From: Cucumis sativus
Lineage: Eukaryota > Streptophyta > Magnoliopsida > Cucurbitales > Cucurbitaceae
NCBI RefSeq assembly: GCF_000004075.3
Contig: NC_026657.2
Location: 8,990,001 to 9,054,000, forward strand
Reading direction: 5' to 3'
Length of the DNA: 64,000 nucleotides
In this document: in pieces, positions 1 to 12,331 of the stretch
Numbering within the stretch: position 1 is the stretch's first letter
Layout of the letters: the number at the start of each line of letters is the position of its first letter
Program-made: the position numbers and the translations under genes
Notes under the pieces: generated by a model
The model's input: the letters and a program-made list of their open reading frames with translations, nothing else
What the model was told of the DNA's origin: nothing
The model's database searches: none

Positions 1-1636
1 TTTGTTGCCATCGGAACCTTACAACAGAGCCATAGCTTGTTTCTGGATCACATTCATTCAGGATAAGGTCAATAAATGTTGCTCTTTTTAGATCCCAAAT
101 CATCATAATTAATATTGAATGATCAAAACATGGTATAGGTATAAAACCAAATATGTAATTCAGGAATCCTTGATATTTAGGAGGATTTTTACCGCGATTG
201 AGGAGCGAGGCCTCAAACGGCAGTGAGTTCTTTGGGGGAGATGAGATAAATATGATTGATTTGGTGTACGAATGGATCGCAGTGCGGATGAAGGTTGTTG
301 AAGACGTTATGGATATGGAAATAATGGAAGACCTTGAATTCCATCGCCTCCAAGCTTGGATGGAGAATTTCAAAGTTATCACAGTTATCAGAGATCACAC
401 TCCCGATCACCATCAAATGTTCCTAAATAAGTAAATGCTACAAATTGTAGAAGAGAAAGGCGTCAACGAGTGAAAACTCTTTGGCAGAGAGAAGACTGCA
501 CGGTCGAAATGGAAGCTCTAGCCTCTAACAATTCGAGAGAATCATCCCAATCATGATCAGATGGTCATCACTTTCAAGCTATGATTTCAAATGAAAAGTC
601 TCAACCACTTTCACGATGTGAGACATCACTCGTACGTATTCTAGGTCGTGAAGTGCATAAGTCGAATGTTAGTTTTCAATCATTTGTTCTCTTAGAATTT
701 GATCATTCAACATTGAAGTCATTTGGATCAATCATTTGTACAAATTTCTCCATGTTCAATTATGATTTATAACAGTAAACTACAGACATCTAAATAACTT
801 ATTTTAAAAATAATATTATGTTTGCATCAACACCTTGTGAATTTATTCATTTCCGTTTGCGTCATTGTGATAACTTATGATCTATGTTCTATATTATATA
901 TTAGATACTAGATTCGGATCCTCCATACTAAATACTAGATATCTGTTACTTGATGCTCGATGCTTAATGTCTAATATTTAATACTCTACATTTTTTTTAT
1001 GATATATATGTTTGTTGCTTGAATAATACTCTAATAAATAAAAAAAATAGAAAGGCAAGAAAAAAACAAAAGAAGAAATAAAGAAAAGAAGAAAAAGTAC
1101 AAAATGCAACAAAAGAAAAAAAAATCACAAAGAAATGAATTGTAAAAATTTCATTGGAGTGTTATATAGAAAATAGTTTAGCATGATATTAGACATTACT
1201 TCAAATTAAATTATTATCACATAATTGAAATAAATTGTTATAAATTTTAAAAGAATATGAGACGGAATTATTATACAAAAACAAAAGATAATTTTTCAAA
1301 ACAAATCGATCAACTAAAAGTTGTAATCTAAAAAATGAGAAAAATTAGGTTAATCTTTTTTAAAAAATAACAAATTTTATAAAGTATTTACCATCTAACA
1401 AATTGTATTAGTGATATCAATTCATATGTTATAGTGATGGAAGGTTATTTTTGATAAAATGGGTGTAATTCCTAAATATTTTAGTCTTGATTACTTTGGT
1501 TAATTGGTTTTTTTAAAAAGAAAAAGATCCGAATATAGAACGTGATTTATCCATCCAAAATAATATATAATATTTGTGGATCAAATGAAATCTCTTTACT
1601 TTCAGAAGCTTTTTGTTTCACTGCCACTCTGCTGTA
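1..1636. other. upstream region of HCAR, no gene recognised
   Basis: Positions 198-780 have short open frames (78 and 63 codons) and a base composition closer to coding than their surroundings. They are broken by stops and match nothing I recognise, so they may be a decayed transposon or gene fragment. From about 780 to 1600 the sequence is AT-rich, with purine-rich runs near 1035-1130. The HCAR promoter and leader should lie in the last few hundred bases, but I see no convincing TATA box. Confidence 0.4.
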
Positions 1637-4600
1637 ATGCACGCCATTGCCAACCTCTGCTCCCTTCCTCTTTCCCTTCCCATCCTTTGTTCATCTTCAT
1701 CTTCTTCTCCAAGTAACTCTCTCTTCATCTCTCGCATTCTTCTGACTCCACCGCATATGATTTTTCTTTTTCATAGTTATACTCCTTTAATTGTTATGGA
1801 ACAGATGGAAAAGAACCGAAACAAGTTAAACTCAGGGACGACTGGAGGCAACGCTCCAGACCAATTCCTCCTGGAGGCACCTACCCTGCCAAAGAACAGT
1901 GCAGGTTCAATTCATTCAAAGCTTCACTGTTTTTTCCTGCCTTTCTGTGAATATCACCTGTTGGTTTTTGGCGGGAAGGTCCTGTTCTTTGTATTTTATG
2001 GCTTTGGTTCTTGCTGTTGAGATTATTGGTAAAATATTGGGTTTAAGTAACATTTCGGGTTAAGGGGTAGTTTAGGATTTTAATGAATTAGGAGTTGGAT
2101 GTCCTATGTTGGAAATTTTGTATTGTTATTGAGACATTCGCTTGTTGGAGTCATGTAATTTCAAAACCCATGGAGCGGTTGAATATAGATTTTAAGCTTT
2201 TGGGTTTAGCGGTAGTTTAACGTTGATTTCGATTCTTCGTTTCTTCTCTGCAGTCGATGTGGCTTGTGTGATACATATTACATTGCTCACGTGAAGGATG
2301 CGTGTGCTTTCTTGGGGGATGGCATGTCAAGAATTGAAGTAAGTCTGCACTTCTTTCTGTTTGTATGTGTTGTGTATCTTCCTTTACCTAAAATATTTGA
2401 TATTGGTTCGGATAACATTCGTTAGTGAAGGTTGAATGTTGAGTTCCATGTAATGTAGAAGTTGAACAAAGGACTAGAAATTGTCGGTAAAAGAAGAAAT
2501 TCTTGCGAGAACAAGAATATGTATTATGGAGCTAATTTTGTGGATGTAAACTTCTCCTGTCTTCTATACAATTTGACCAGTGGGGATGGAACGAGATTTC
2601 TCTTGTGTGTTGACTATTGATCATACTGTCCTTCTGCTCTCTTTTTTATCCAATTATAGATTATTAATGTTCTCAAAGTCAAATTGCATGACTGACGTAG
2701 TACTGGCTCCTGCTCATCAAGTGAAAGCAAATTGCTCGACATCTTATATGAGTAATTAGTTTGTCCATCAGTTTCATAAGTGTGGTTTCAGACTTTCACT
2801 GATATTTCATCAGGAAATGGAACCTGTAGTTCACGGTAGAGGGAGGAAAACAGATACGCTGGATGAGACATATTTTGGAGTTCATGAGAAGCTATTATAC
2901 GCTCGTAAGATTAAACCAGTGGAAGGTATAAGTGTTTGTAACGTAAAAAATAATCTTAGATGTTTCCTCTTTGGTTTTTATGATACTTCAACAGCTTGTT
3001 TTAAAATGCATTGTATTGTCTCTTTTTGGTAGTCTCAATGCTAGACCAGGCTACTTGACTGCCTCTGTCAATATTTTGTCCTATCCTTGTTTGCTTGACT
3101 ACATTATCATTAGGTTTCTCCAGAAGACTCCAGTTTTTTTTATTTATAAATCTACAGTTTGAGAACCAAATTTCTGCGAACTTGTAGGAGCTCAATGGAC
3201 AGGGATAGTAACAACCATAGCAGTTGAAATGCTTAAATCAGGCATGGTCGAGGCTGTTGTTTGTGTGCAGAGGTAACTCTGAGGTTTTCTTGAAGCTATG
3301 TAATACTCCTCATCTTCATTTCGTGTTTTTCCAATGCCATTTTTGTGGTGAACTTTGCATTGTTCTGTCATATTGTAGTGATCCAGAGGACAGACTCAGT
3401 CCAAGGCCTATTTTAGCAAGGTTTGTCTAGTTTATTTACTGATCTTTGGTAGCTTTGCTAATAATATTCTGGAAACTGTATTGACAAATAGCCTCTCCTT
3501 CGGTTCAATCTTCCCGATTTGCTACTATAATTATTCTTGCCTTTGTAATAGGACACCAGAAGAAGTCCTAGCAGCCAGAGGAGTAAAGCCAACGTTGTCT
3601 CCCAACTTGAATACCCTTGCTCTAGTTGAGGTGCTTTTCTTTTTCCATTATTAAGATGGAGAGAAACCCAGTTTATGCTTCTCTTTATTGTAGGCGGCTT
3701 TCTCTTGAGGGAGTTCACGTCATTTTTATTAGACTGAACTGATGTTAAATTCCAAGCTGGTAATCAAATAAGATGCTTAAACTGCCAGGATGGGTTTTAT
3801 ATCAACTTGTTAAAGGTCACATGAAAAGAGGGGTACCTGCATTAGCACCCATAATTGTACTAGAAGTCAAATGCTACTATAGTATATTTAATGAGATGTA
3901 TCAATTTTTTTTAAACAGGCTGCAGGAGTCAAACGTCTTCTTTTCTGTGGTGTGGGCTGCCAAGTGCAAGGTAATTCTTTTATTTTAGTTGGTGGATTTG
4001 TTAAAAATACCTGTTTGTTGGTATATTATGGTACTCCCATATTTTGGGAATCAAGACAATTTTGTATTCAATGTGTTTTCTGGGTGCATAAAGATCCTTA
4101 GTTCGTTTCGCTATTGTGACTTCTACAACTGTAATGCAGAATGATATCTTAAACTGCAGCATTAAGATCTGTGGAGCAGCATTTAAATCTGGAGAAGCTT
4201 TATGTACTGGGCACTAATTGTGGTAACTTTGCAATTTTATTTTTCATATAAGAATTTCTGTTTGTTATGGCATGCTACTCTTACTACTTTTAGATGTCTG
4301 TAAGTTTTTAATTTTTTTTCTGTTTCATTTCAACAGTGGATAATGGAACTCGAGAAGGACTGGATAAATTTCTCAAGGCAGCAAGTACAGAACCAGAGAC
4401 AGTTCTTCATTACGAGTTCATGCAAGATTACAAGGTTTGTTTTGGTACTCTCTCTAGTCCTTGACACACACACTTATATGCTGAGAAATATTGTTCATCT
4501 TATGTGGATCTCTTGAGGCTCTAGATATCATCTCAGTGGCTTAGGTATAAGATTTAGGTTAACACTTAGGCTTCATGTCAATATCTGAAGTTGTAATTGT

Positions 4601-7600
4601 TAGAATTATGATATTTTCACATTTTAATTTTCTATGCTCGACATTTGAATCCAATTTTAATTCGCTCTATATGAGCTAGATGAAAGTTAGGTGCCAACTT
4701 GCCAATTCAAGCACGAGTTAGTAGATAAGGCACATCACACGTATTATCTTTCTTAGGATCCTCCTGTGTTCCTTTTTGATTTTGCAATGATATGTTCCTT
4801 AGCCTTGTAAGGCCGATACCAAATAATGCAATATTCCCCTTTATAACTTGTGTGTTCATTTACATATTGGTTTACTGACTCCATGAAAGCTCGTTGGTTC
4901 AGTAGGAAAATATGTTTCTTTTGTGCAACTTTGCCTTGAGTTTCAATTTTTAGCCTTAGTGGCATTTCTTCTCAGCCAAGTTCTTGTTGCTTCAATAGGT
5001 GCATCTCAAGCATTTGGATGGTCATATTGAAGAGGTAATTAAGTCTCTGCAGCTTTATTGTTCATGAACATCTTCCTTGTGGTGCCTCATCGAGTTAACC
5101 TTACTGAAACAGGTTCCATACTTTTGTCTACCTGCAAATGACTTGGTCGATGTTATTGCTCCATCTTGCTACAGGTATTTTTTCTCATTGTTTCCCATTT
5201 CATTTGGTGGGCATTTTGCATATTTGATCTCTCGTCAGGAAAGAGTTCCACAGATATGCAGATGCTGAGAATTGAGTATTTGTATTTTCAATTTCGTGTT
5301 TTAAAGTCTGGTTTGATGCAAAAGGGAGTCGCATTGCAAATGCATGCTTACCTGTGTTTTAAATCAAATGTAGTCATTAAGGAATCATTCTTAAACACTT
5401 AAACCAAGATGCAATCATGACAGGAAAAAGATAAAAAGTGAACTAAAGATGTTGAACAAGGGAAAAAAGATTTGTATCAACAAAAATTTTAAAATTTGAA
5501 CGTAATTGGTTGCAAATTCGAAAGTGAGAACTGATAAGAAACTTCATAAAAATAAGGAAGTGGACAAAAAGGGAGGAGAAAGCTTGAACCCAAGCTGTAG
5601 GAAGTTGTGGAATAAAATTTCCATGGGGGGCCGAAACAGAAAAGATGTGATCTTTACGACATGAAAATATGTTCCTTCACTCAATTTTTAATTTTCTTTT
5701 TTCATTTGAAAAAATCTAAAAGAAAGTTATAATAGGGTTAAGCTAAAATAGTAGCTTTGTTTCAGAAGTGTGTCCAGGCAGTTTGAATGTCTTGGAGGGG
5801 AGTTGTCCAACTAAAAGATGAGAGGATCAATCTCTCTTCATAATTCATTAAATTGTATATTATGTTCTCTTGTTTTAAAAAAAAATTACATACTGCACAA
5901 GAGAAAAGTATATGTATTAACAGGGAGAAACAATTAGATATAAGTAGAAAATTGTATATTATATTTGATCCTCTTTTTAACAAATAATTTTGTGAAGGAA
6001 AAACAAAACAAATACGACGCTAAAAATTTGCATCATGTTATAAGAAACTTTTCCTAGTGATGTCTTATCTTCACTCTTTCCAAGTTGTTAACTACTTGAG
6101 TTTTGGTTTGCATTGCAGCTGTTTTGATTATACAAATGCTCTAGCGGTCAGTATTTCTACTCATCCAACTTAATATGGATGTCATGTAATTTTCTACTTA
6201 TATCTAATTGTTTCTCCTCCTTTAAATAGCGAGGGGTGCAATATATTTGGACTTATGATAGCAACACATTGTTGTTATTTTGTCACGGTTTTTGTTTGAA
6301 AGCAGTTTGATATTTTTCTATCTAATTCTATACTGGTTGTCCATTTGTAGATATAGGTAAAAATACACTGTAGAATGTATGCCCAACAATTTGAGATTCA
6401 AAGCTTATTTCTGTGAAACTTGGGCCAATTGATAATATTTGTTTAGTCATTAAAAAAGAAAAAATTTGAAATTGATCTTCCAAAATTATTTCCAGCGGCA
6501 AACTCAGGCCAATTTAGAATGTCTGCCAAACAATTTGAGATTCAACTTAATTGATAAATGATAGCTTAAGGCAAATGGTGGTACACTCTTGGCCAGACAT
6601 AAACACTATTTTATGGGGATCTTGCGTGTGTGTTTTTCCCGTCAAAATTATTCCAGGCCGGGTTCCACTGTATCCAACAAGACCTAGAAAGAGCTACTAA
6701 ATCATTTTCCATGAAGAAGTTCCCTGACCTGAAAGATTTAAGTTTATTCTAGTTTGATCTAGAGGTTGATGTCTCGTGGATACATTGAATTTGAAATGTT
6801 AAAAAATTTGTTTTTTTCCAAAACGAATTGAAGTGGCTAGTCTTTCTTGAGATGTGTATGTTTTCAGATGCATCTTAACAATTAACTTCTTTTTTACATT
6901 TGCTACTATGAAGCTGCTCAGGCACAAACGAAATACTGTTTAACTCATCTTTGATTAATGGTGTAAAATTTTCAGGATCTGGTTGTTGGTTACATGGGTG
7001 TGCCAAAATATTCTGGAATCAGCATGACCCAACATCCACAGTATATTACTGTTAGGTAATATTGGTTCTTTCTGTACTTTCCATGACCGGCCATGTTACT
7101 AGAGACTATTTTGTGTTAGTATTAGTTGCCATTTTAACATTTCATTTTTGTTGTTTCCTTAATATTGTAGAAATGAGCGTGGTAGAGAGATGCTGGGTTT
7201 AGTAGAACAGTACCTAGAAATTACTCCAACGATTAGCAACGTAAGTTTCTTGCCATTCTCATATCTTCTTTAATAAGAAGCATAGAATATATTACTAAGA
7301 AAGTAAGACTAATATTCTTTGCTCAGGGTAACCGAAGACCTTTAGTTATGGAGACTGTGAAGGCAGATGACGATGCTAAGCTTGGTATGTATGGCAACAT
7401 CTTCAATCTCTCAATCATCAATTCTAATCTTGTACTCTATTTTTTGTCTGTTCGGATTTATTTTTAAATCAAATTTCATTCAAATGTATTGTGTCACAAT
7501 ATACCATTTAATCTATATGGAGCCTCTTTGCAATTATATTGATAACTTTTCCTCCTGTGATGACCAGTACTTCCCAATCCTTAATTACTTTCATTCCGGA

Positions 7601-8188
7601 GATAGTCAGATTATGTTACTTGTCGTCTCTTTAAAATCATGGAAAAGTAGCATTTCCAAGCTTTGTTCTACGACTTTGATTTGTATACTTGTGTTCTTAC
7701 TCTCAGGAAAAGGTCCTTCACAGCCTGCTCCAAAATTCATTGGGAACATCATAGCCTTCTTTCTGAACTTGGTAAAAAATTTCTTTGCTAAAAAATCATT
7801 GTTGTGTAAATAAAAAATAAAACACTAATTAACTTCTAGATATATAAGTGTTCATTGATCTATGATTCACTTAATAAAGTATATGTAAAAACTTCATTAT
7901 CTTGGTTTTTCTTCTATAGATTGGCCCAAAAGGTCTGGAGTTCGCTCGTTATTCACTGGATTACCATACCATCCGAAACCATTTATATGTCTCCCGAATA
8001 TGGGGAAAACAAAGGTAAACTGGATTAAGCTGTGTATGGACTCTTTTATTCTTGTTTCCTTGTCCTCGTTTTAATGATGATTTATGGACTGCAGAGCTGA
8101 TAAACATGAACCCACATACGCTAAAAAGATAGTGGATTTGTACAACCAGAAGGGTGAAATTGATCGCATACTTTCCAACACGAAGTAA
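1637..8188 (+). CDS. HCAR: 7-hydroxymethyl chlorophyll a reductase, chloroplastic (19 coding exons)
   Basis: Spliced product is 459 residues, close to the roughly 460 of known plant HCAR. Coding exons: 1637-1712, 1805-1904, 2254-2338, 2814-2925, 3188-3272, 3379-3420, 3552-3630, 3919-3970, 4160-4222, 4337-4434, 4999-5034, 5113-5174, 6119-6146, 6976-7055, 7171-7240, 7327-7384, 7707-7771, 7920-8014, 8095-8188; all join in frame at GT-AG borders. The first 25 residues are Ser/Leu-rich, like a plastid transit peptide. Conserved HCAR segments follow: RSRPIPPGGTYPAK, then CSRCGLC (Cys58, 61, 64), probable Fe-S ligands, then CGVGCQVQAL. The family (F420 hydrogenase/dehydrogenase beta-subunit type) uses FAD and [4Fe-4S] clusters with reduced ferredoxin to turn 7-hydroxymethyl chlorophyll a into chlorophyll a, the last step of chlorophyll b-to-a conversion. 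The ATG at 1637 is the only in-frame start. Family assignment is secure; exact exon edges are by eye. Confidence 0.93.
5924..6217. repeat. perfect 30-nt inverted repeat flanking HCAR exon 13
   Basis: Bases 5924-5953 (in intron 12) are the exact reverse complement of 6188-6217 (in intron 13), starting GGAGAAACAATTAG. The 234-base loop holds the end of intron 12, all of the 28-nt exon 13 (6119-6146) and the start of intron 13. It could be the remnant of a small inverted-repeat transposon, or a structural element in the pre-mRNA. Confidence 0.85.
6374..6546. repeat. imperfect direct repeat in HCAR intron 13
   Basis: A 29-base unit at 6374-6402 recurs at 6518-6546 with two mismatches; the shared core is AACAATTTGAGATTCAA. 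It lies in non-coding intron sequence and has no clear function. Confidence 0.6.
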
Positions 8189-10191
8189 TCATACTGTTCA
8201 GTGACCAATGGCGCTTGCTCTTATATTACTGGTTCTTTTGCTTTTCATTGCACAAACTCTGAAGTCACAAAGTGATCATGAAATGATTTCTTGGAACTTC
8301 AAGATTCTTGCTACCAAATCTTGGTTCCACTATTGTGTTATTTCAATCCCTGAATCATCCACCTCTTTCTATGGGTGATTTGTTGAATTTCTTTGGACTG
8401 TAAGAGACGTTACAAGTAGTTTTTCCAGGATTAGGCTACAAAATGTAGTAATGAACATTTGTACCAATTTTAATACATGTTTTGGAAGATGGAAGGACTT
8501 TCTTTTCATAGAATTTCATTTTGATAACGTGATGCAATCTTTTTTTTCTTTTTTTTTTTGGACATGCTCAATTTGAATTGCTCGACAATTCTGAATGATG
8601 GTCATTATACTACATGAAATAAATTAAAAGATTATTGTTCGACGAAAATTTACAAGGGTTCTGTAGGAAAAAAACATGGGAGGGAAAGAATCTCTACTAA
8701 TTCAATATCTGTCACTTTCATTTACGGCAACAAAACACTGTTCATAAATGTCAAATCAAAATAAAGATGCATATGAAGGATATACCATGGTTTCTAAACC
8801 TAGTGAGTATTTCCTCTGACTAGTGGTAAATTTGTCACTTACCATCATAGTCTCAACTGAGTTGATTAATCATTTATAACATGAAGGGATGGGCTTTTGA
8901 TGAAGAACTAGGAAAATTTTATGGGTATTTACTACCCCATGTGTTTTCTTCTCTTTGATGTCTCAGTAAGAGGTTGCATGGTTTTATGAGAACATTGGAA
9001 ACTCTAGTGGGATTTTTGACAAAGACTGCAGGTTTGGACTTCCATGTTGTAGGTGCTTCATGTATTGCAATAATCTAGAACATTAATGTCTACTTGACTG
9101 AAATATATACCAAATTGATGCAGGTAACATGTTCATGAAGAATCACGATTGGGTCAAATTGCAAATTCTTTCTGCAAAGCTTTGAGTTTGTGGTGCTGAA
9201 GAAGAACATTTATATGGGCCATGGAGTTATAGCACTATGTTTGGTTGAATCAACAGCATGGGGAGTCATATGGGTTGTCTTCTCCTTTACCCTTCCCTAC
9301 AGGTGAATTGTCTTGTCCTTGTTTTTAGTCTTAAACTCTGTTCTTACTCATTAAGGCTTTCGGAACACAAAACATCCAGTTTATAATGTACAACTTCATG
9401 TGCAGTATGTTTTGTTATAGCTCATTTTCATTATGCTGTTGGATTGCATCAGAACATTGGCTGTGAATTCTGTTGTTTAGCTTGTCATAAGTGTAAGTTA
9501 GCTATATAATGAAGAACGAATGAAATATGGATTCTGGATTCAAGCAAACTAAAGAAAAGAGAGGGTAAGCAATTAGCAGGTACTGATTGTTTTGAATGTT
9601 GAGAACTTTTTTACAGTTGAAAAGTTGTAGTGGCAAGAGAGATTTGCTCACATGTATAAACTAAGATAAGGTTACACTTCTCTGCTCAGACCATGTGCAA
9701 AGCAACATGGAGACAGAAAACCCTGAAACCTTTCTTTTTTCTTTTTTTTCATTGTGAGACCAAGACTGGGATCCCCTAGTGGAGATTTGTTGTGTTGGGA
9801 GGAATCATGGACTTAAGGGGCCACATTTTTGTTAGTGGGCCCATTGTGGATTCACTTTGGACACATTTAATTGAATCTTCTTACCGTTTCTTAAGTGGCC
9901 CACCTTGTCTTGGATTTACAATAGAGAGAGAAAAAGAAAGATTTCAATTACAATTACAATTACAATTACAATAAGGTAGATCCAGAGAGGGAAAGTCAAT
10001 AGGAAAGAATAAAAAAAACAATAAGCCTCATCTTCCTTTATACAGAAAGAAATTCTTAACTATTTTGCTGTGTTGGGAATTATAATTTTCCCTTTTTTTT
10101 TTTGGAGGGGGAGAGGGCTCTACTAATTTGGTTCTTTTGCATTTTTTTTGTTGGTTACTGTTCTTCACAAGATAAAGGCAGCCCTTTTGTA
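8189..10191. other. convergent spacer between HCAR and YUCCA 3' ends
   Basis: It holds the 3' UTRs of two tail-to-tail genes. No gene is seen. Near 9790-9910 is a less AT-rich block with a GTGGGCCC box (9835-9842) and a GTGGCCCA box (9895-9902), both TCP/site II-like. A short hexamer array follows, and T-rich runs occur near 8540 and 10090. Confidence 0.5.
9942..9972. repeat. hexanucleotide microsatellite (CAATTA)n
   Basis: About five head-to-tail copies of a CAATTA-type unit in the spacer between the convergent genes. It is a simple sequence repeat with no coding role. Confidence 0.8.
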
Positions 10192-11955
10192 TTAAAAATG
10201 TGAAATGCATCTTCTGTGGCGAGCTGCCACTGATTTTCTCTTTTGTTTAGTATCTTCTTTCCAGCTCTTGGCAATGTCCTGAGCTACATTAATGGCATCC
10301 AGTGAAGCTCCTGATAAGCCTTTTCTTGTAAACCCAACAGCGTAGAGTCCAGCTTTGCCTTTCCACCCATTTGGGAATGGACTTTTTGGAATCCCATCAC
10401 TGGAAAAGAACTCATTTTCCTGTGCATTCAATTACTATATAGCTTTAGAGAGAGAATCAAAAGTTTCTATAAACAACAGTAAAAAGCATTTAGGACAGAG
10501 GAGCTCTAAAGTTGGACACAAAATTTGGAAGAACTGAAAGGTATTGGACAGTAGACTTTGAAAACTGAACCCAACTTCCATAACTGTCACATGGACTCAC
10601 CAACAAGAGCTCAATTCATAATAGGGGGAAAATGCCAAATTTTAAAAAGTATTAAAAAAACATGCTGACCTTGAGCCAAGATGGAACATTGCTGCGATAG
10701 CCAGTAGCTAGAATTACAGAATCGATCTCTATAACTTCTCCATTGACCAGTTCTACTGCACCTCGCCGGAATTTTTTTATGCCGGCCACCACCTTGATCT
10801 CGCCGGCTCTTATCTTCTGCAGTGCTCCAATATCCAATACGGGTGTCTTACCAGCGGCATTCTTAAGCTGCAAAGGTCCCACTGATGGCCTCTTGAGTCC
10901 GTACTTCTCAACGTTCCCAAGAACAAGTCTGGCAATGATCAACAGCATCTTGTCCACCATATGAAGTGGCAGCCATTTCATCAGTGAAATTGCAACTTCA
11001 AAAGTTGATTTTCCAAGTATTTCTCTTGGCAATACATGAACCTGTGGATCAACAAAAATTGCACAACTTCCAAGTTATTACTCAACGTTCCCAATGAAAT
11101 TCATAAATTTAAAACACAAAGTTTCATCTTTAGATGGAATTGAAACGGTTAGTTTAAACTTTTAGAAATTTGGTTGAACTATGTTCAAATCGACTTTACA
11201 AGTCTATAATTGAAAGTGGACTACTTTGAGTTATTTGATGTAACTTAAAGTTGACTCACCGAGCTTCGTACCACCATGGATGGCTTGGCATCATGGTTAC
11301 AAAGATCAAGTGAAATTTCCATGCCGGAGTTCCCACACCCAACAACAAGCACCCGTTTCCCACGGTAAGCCTCACCGGATTTGTATTCACAAGCATGCAT
11401 GACATGACCACCAAATTCCTCCATCCCTTCAAACTCCGGCACAACCTTCTCAGCATTCTCTCCCGTGGCAACGACCAACCACCGGCAAATGTACTCGACC
11501 TGAGTTGGCTTCGGACTCAACGAAAGGGTTTTGACTCGCCACAAGCCAAAAGTTTCATCATACTTGGCCGACTGTACTGTTTCGTTGAAACATGGGGTGA
11601 TATCAAAATGGTTGGCATAGGATTCCAAGTAAGAAATGAACTGAAACTTGGAGGGGTAAGCAGGAAACTCCTCTGGGAAAGGGAAGTTGGGAAGTTGACA
11701 GAATTGCTTTGGAAGGTGAAGTTTGAGACGATCATAGGTCCGGTGCTGCCAAAGAGAGGCAATGCAGTCAGCTCGGTCAACGACTACGAAGGGGACTCCT
11801 TGTTGTTTGAGAGCAGCTGCTACTGACAATCCAGATGGTCCTGCTCCGACGATCACCGGTCCATTGACCCATATACACCGATGATCAAAGAAGTGATCAC
11901 CATCCATGGTCTGAGCCAATGGAGGAATGCTGATACAGGTATTATTATTCATCAT
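10192..11955 (-). CDS. YUC: YUCCA indole-3-pyruvate flavin monooxygenase (3 exons)
   Basis: Converts indole-3-pyruvate to indole-3-acetic acid, the rate-limiting step of the main auxin pathway, using FAD, NADPH and O2. Coding exons on the minus strand are 11955-11260, 11041-10670 and 10419-10192, giving 431 residues. Visible motifs: the FAD site GAGPSG (residues 37-42), the VVATGENAE segment, the NADPH site GCGNSG (about 206-211) and the late [12 protein letters not shown] segment. Within the family, the N-terminal [14 protein letters not shown] and the C-terminal RRCIS tail match the YUC3/5/7/8/9 clade, not YUC1/4 or YUC2/6. The neighbouring myosin and HCAR favour YUC3/YUC7. Alternative starts at residues 2 and 17 would not touch the FAD fold. 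Confidence 0.94.
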
Positions 11956-12120
11956 AATAATAATTGTCTCTTGTTTTGTTAAAGACTAAGAGGTAGAGAA
12001 AAGAGAAAAGGAAGTTGGACAAGTTTAAATGGGGAGTTGGAGAGAATAGAATGTAATATTCACTTTTTATTTTTGTTTGTTTTTTTTGAAGATGGAGAGA
12101 GTTGAAATGTATGGAATGGC

Positions 12121-12128
12121 TTAAATAG
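12121..12128 (-). promoter_or_regulatory. probable TATA box of the YUCCA gene
   Basis: On the minus strand the sequence reads CCCCTATTTAAGCC, a TATTTAA-type TATA box. It lies about 165 bases upstream of the YUCCA ATG, which fits a leader of roughly 130 bases. The call rests on sequence alone. Confidence 0.45.
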
Positions 12129-12310
12129 GGGATCAGCACAAGAGATGAAATGAGAGAGATTCAATAGCATGTGATGTGAATTTGAAAAAAGAAAAATTAT
12201 ATAAACTTTATGGTCTCTTTCTTCTGAGGTCCAAAGCATTTATTTTGTCTGATTTAAACCCATAATTTATGCTAAAACAAAAGCCAAGTCAGTCATTGAA
12301 GAGAGAGGGA

Positions 12311-12331
12311 GAGATAGATAGATAGATAGAG
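12311..12331. repeat. (GATA)n microsatellite
   Basis: About five GATA units in the region upstream of the YUCCA gene. Confidence 0.8.

Noticed and set aside
7367-7813. 148-codon frame in HCAR introns 16 and 17
   Set aside because: It runs through the exon 16 donor and intron 16; only the exon pieces are real coding sequence and they belong to HCAR.
11395-11826. 143-codon frame opposite YUCCA exon 1
   Set aside because: Antisense shadow of a conserved coding exon; the minus-strand YUCCA domains explain the sequence completely.
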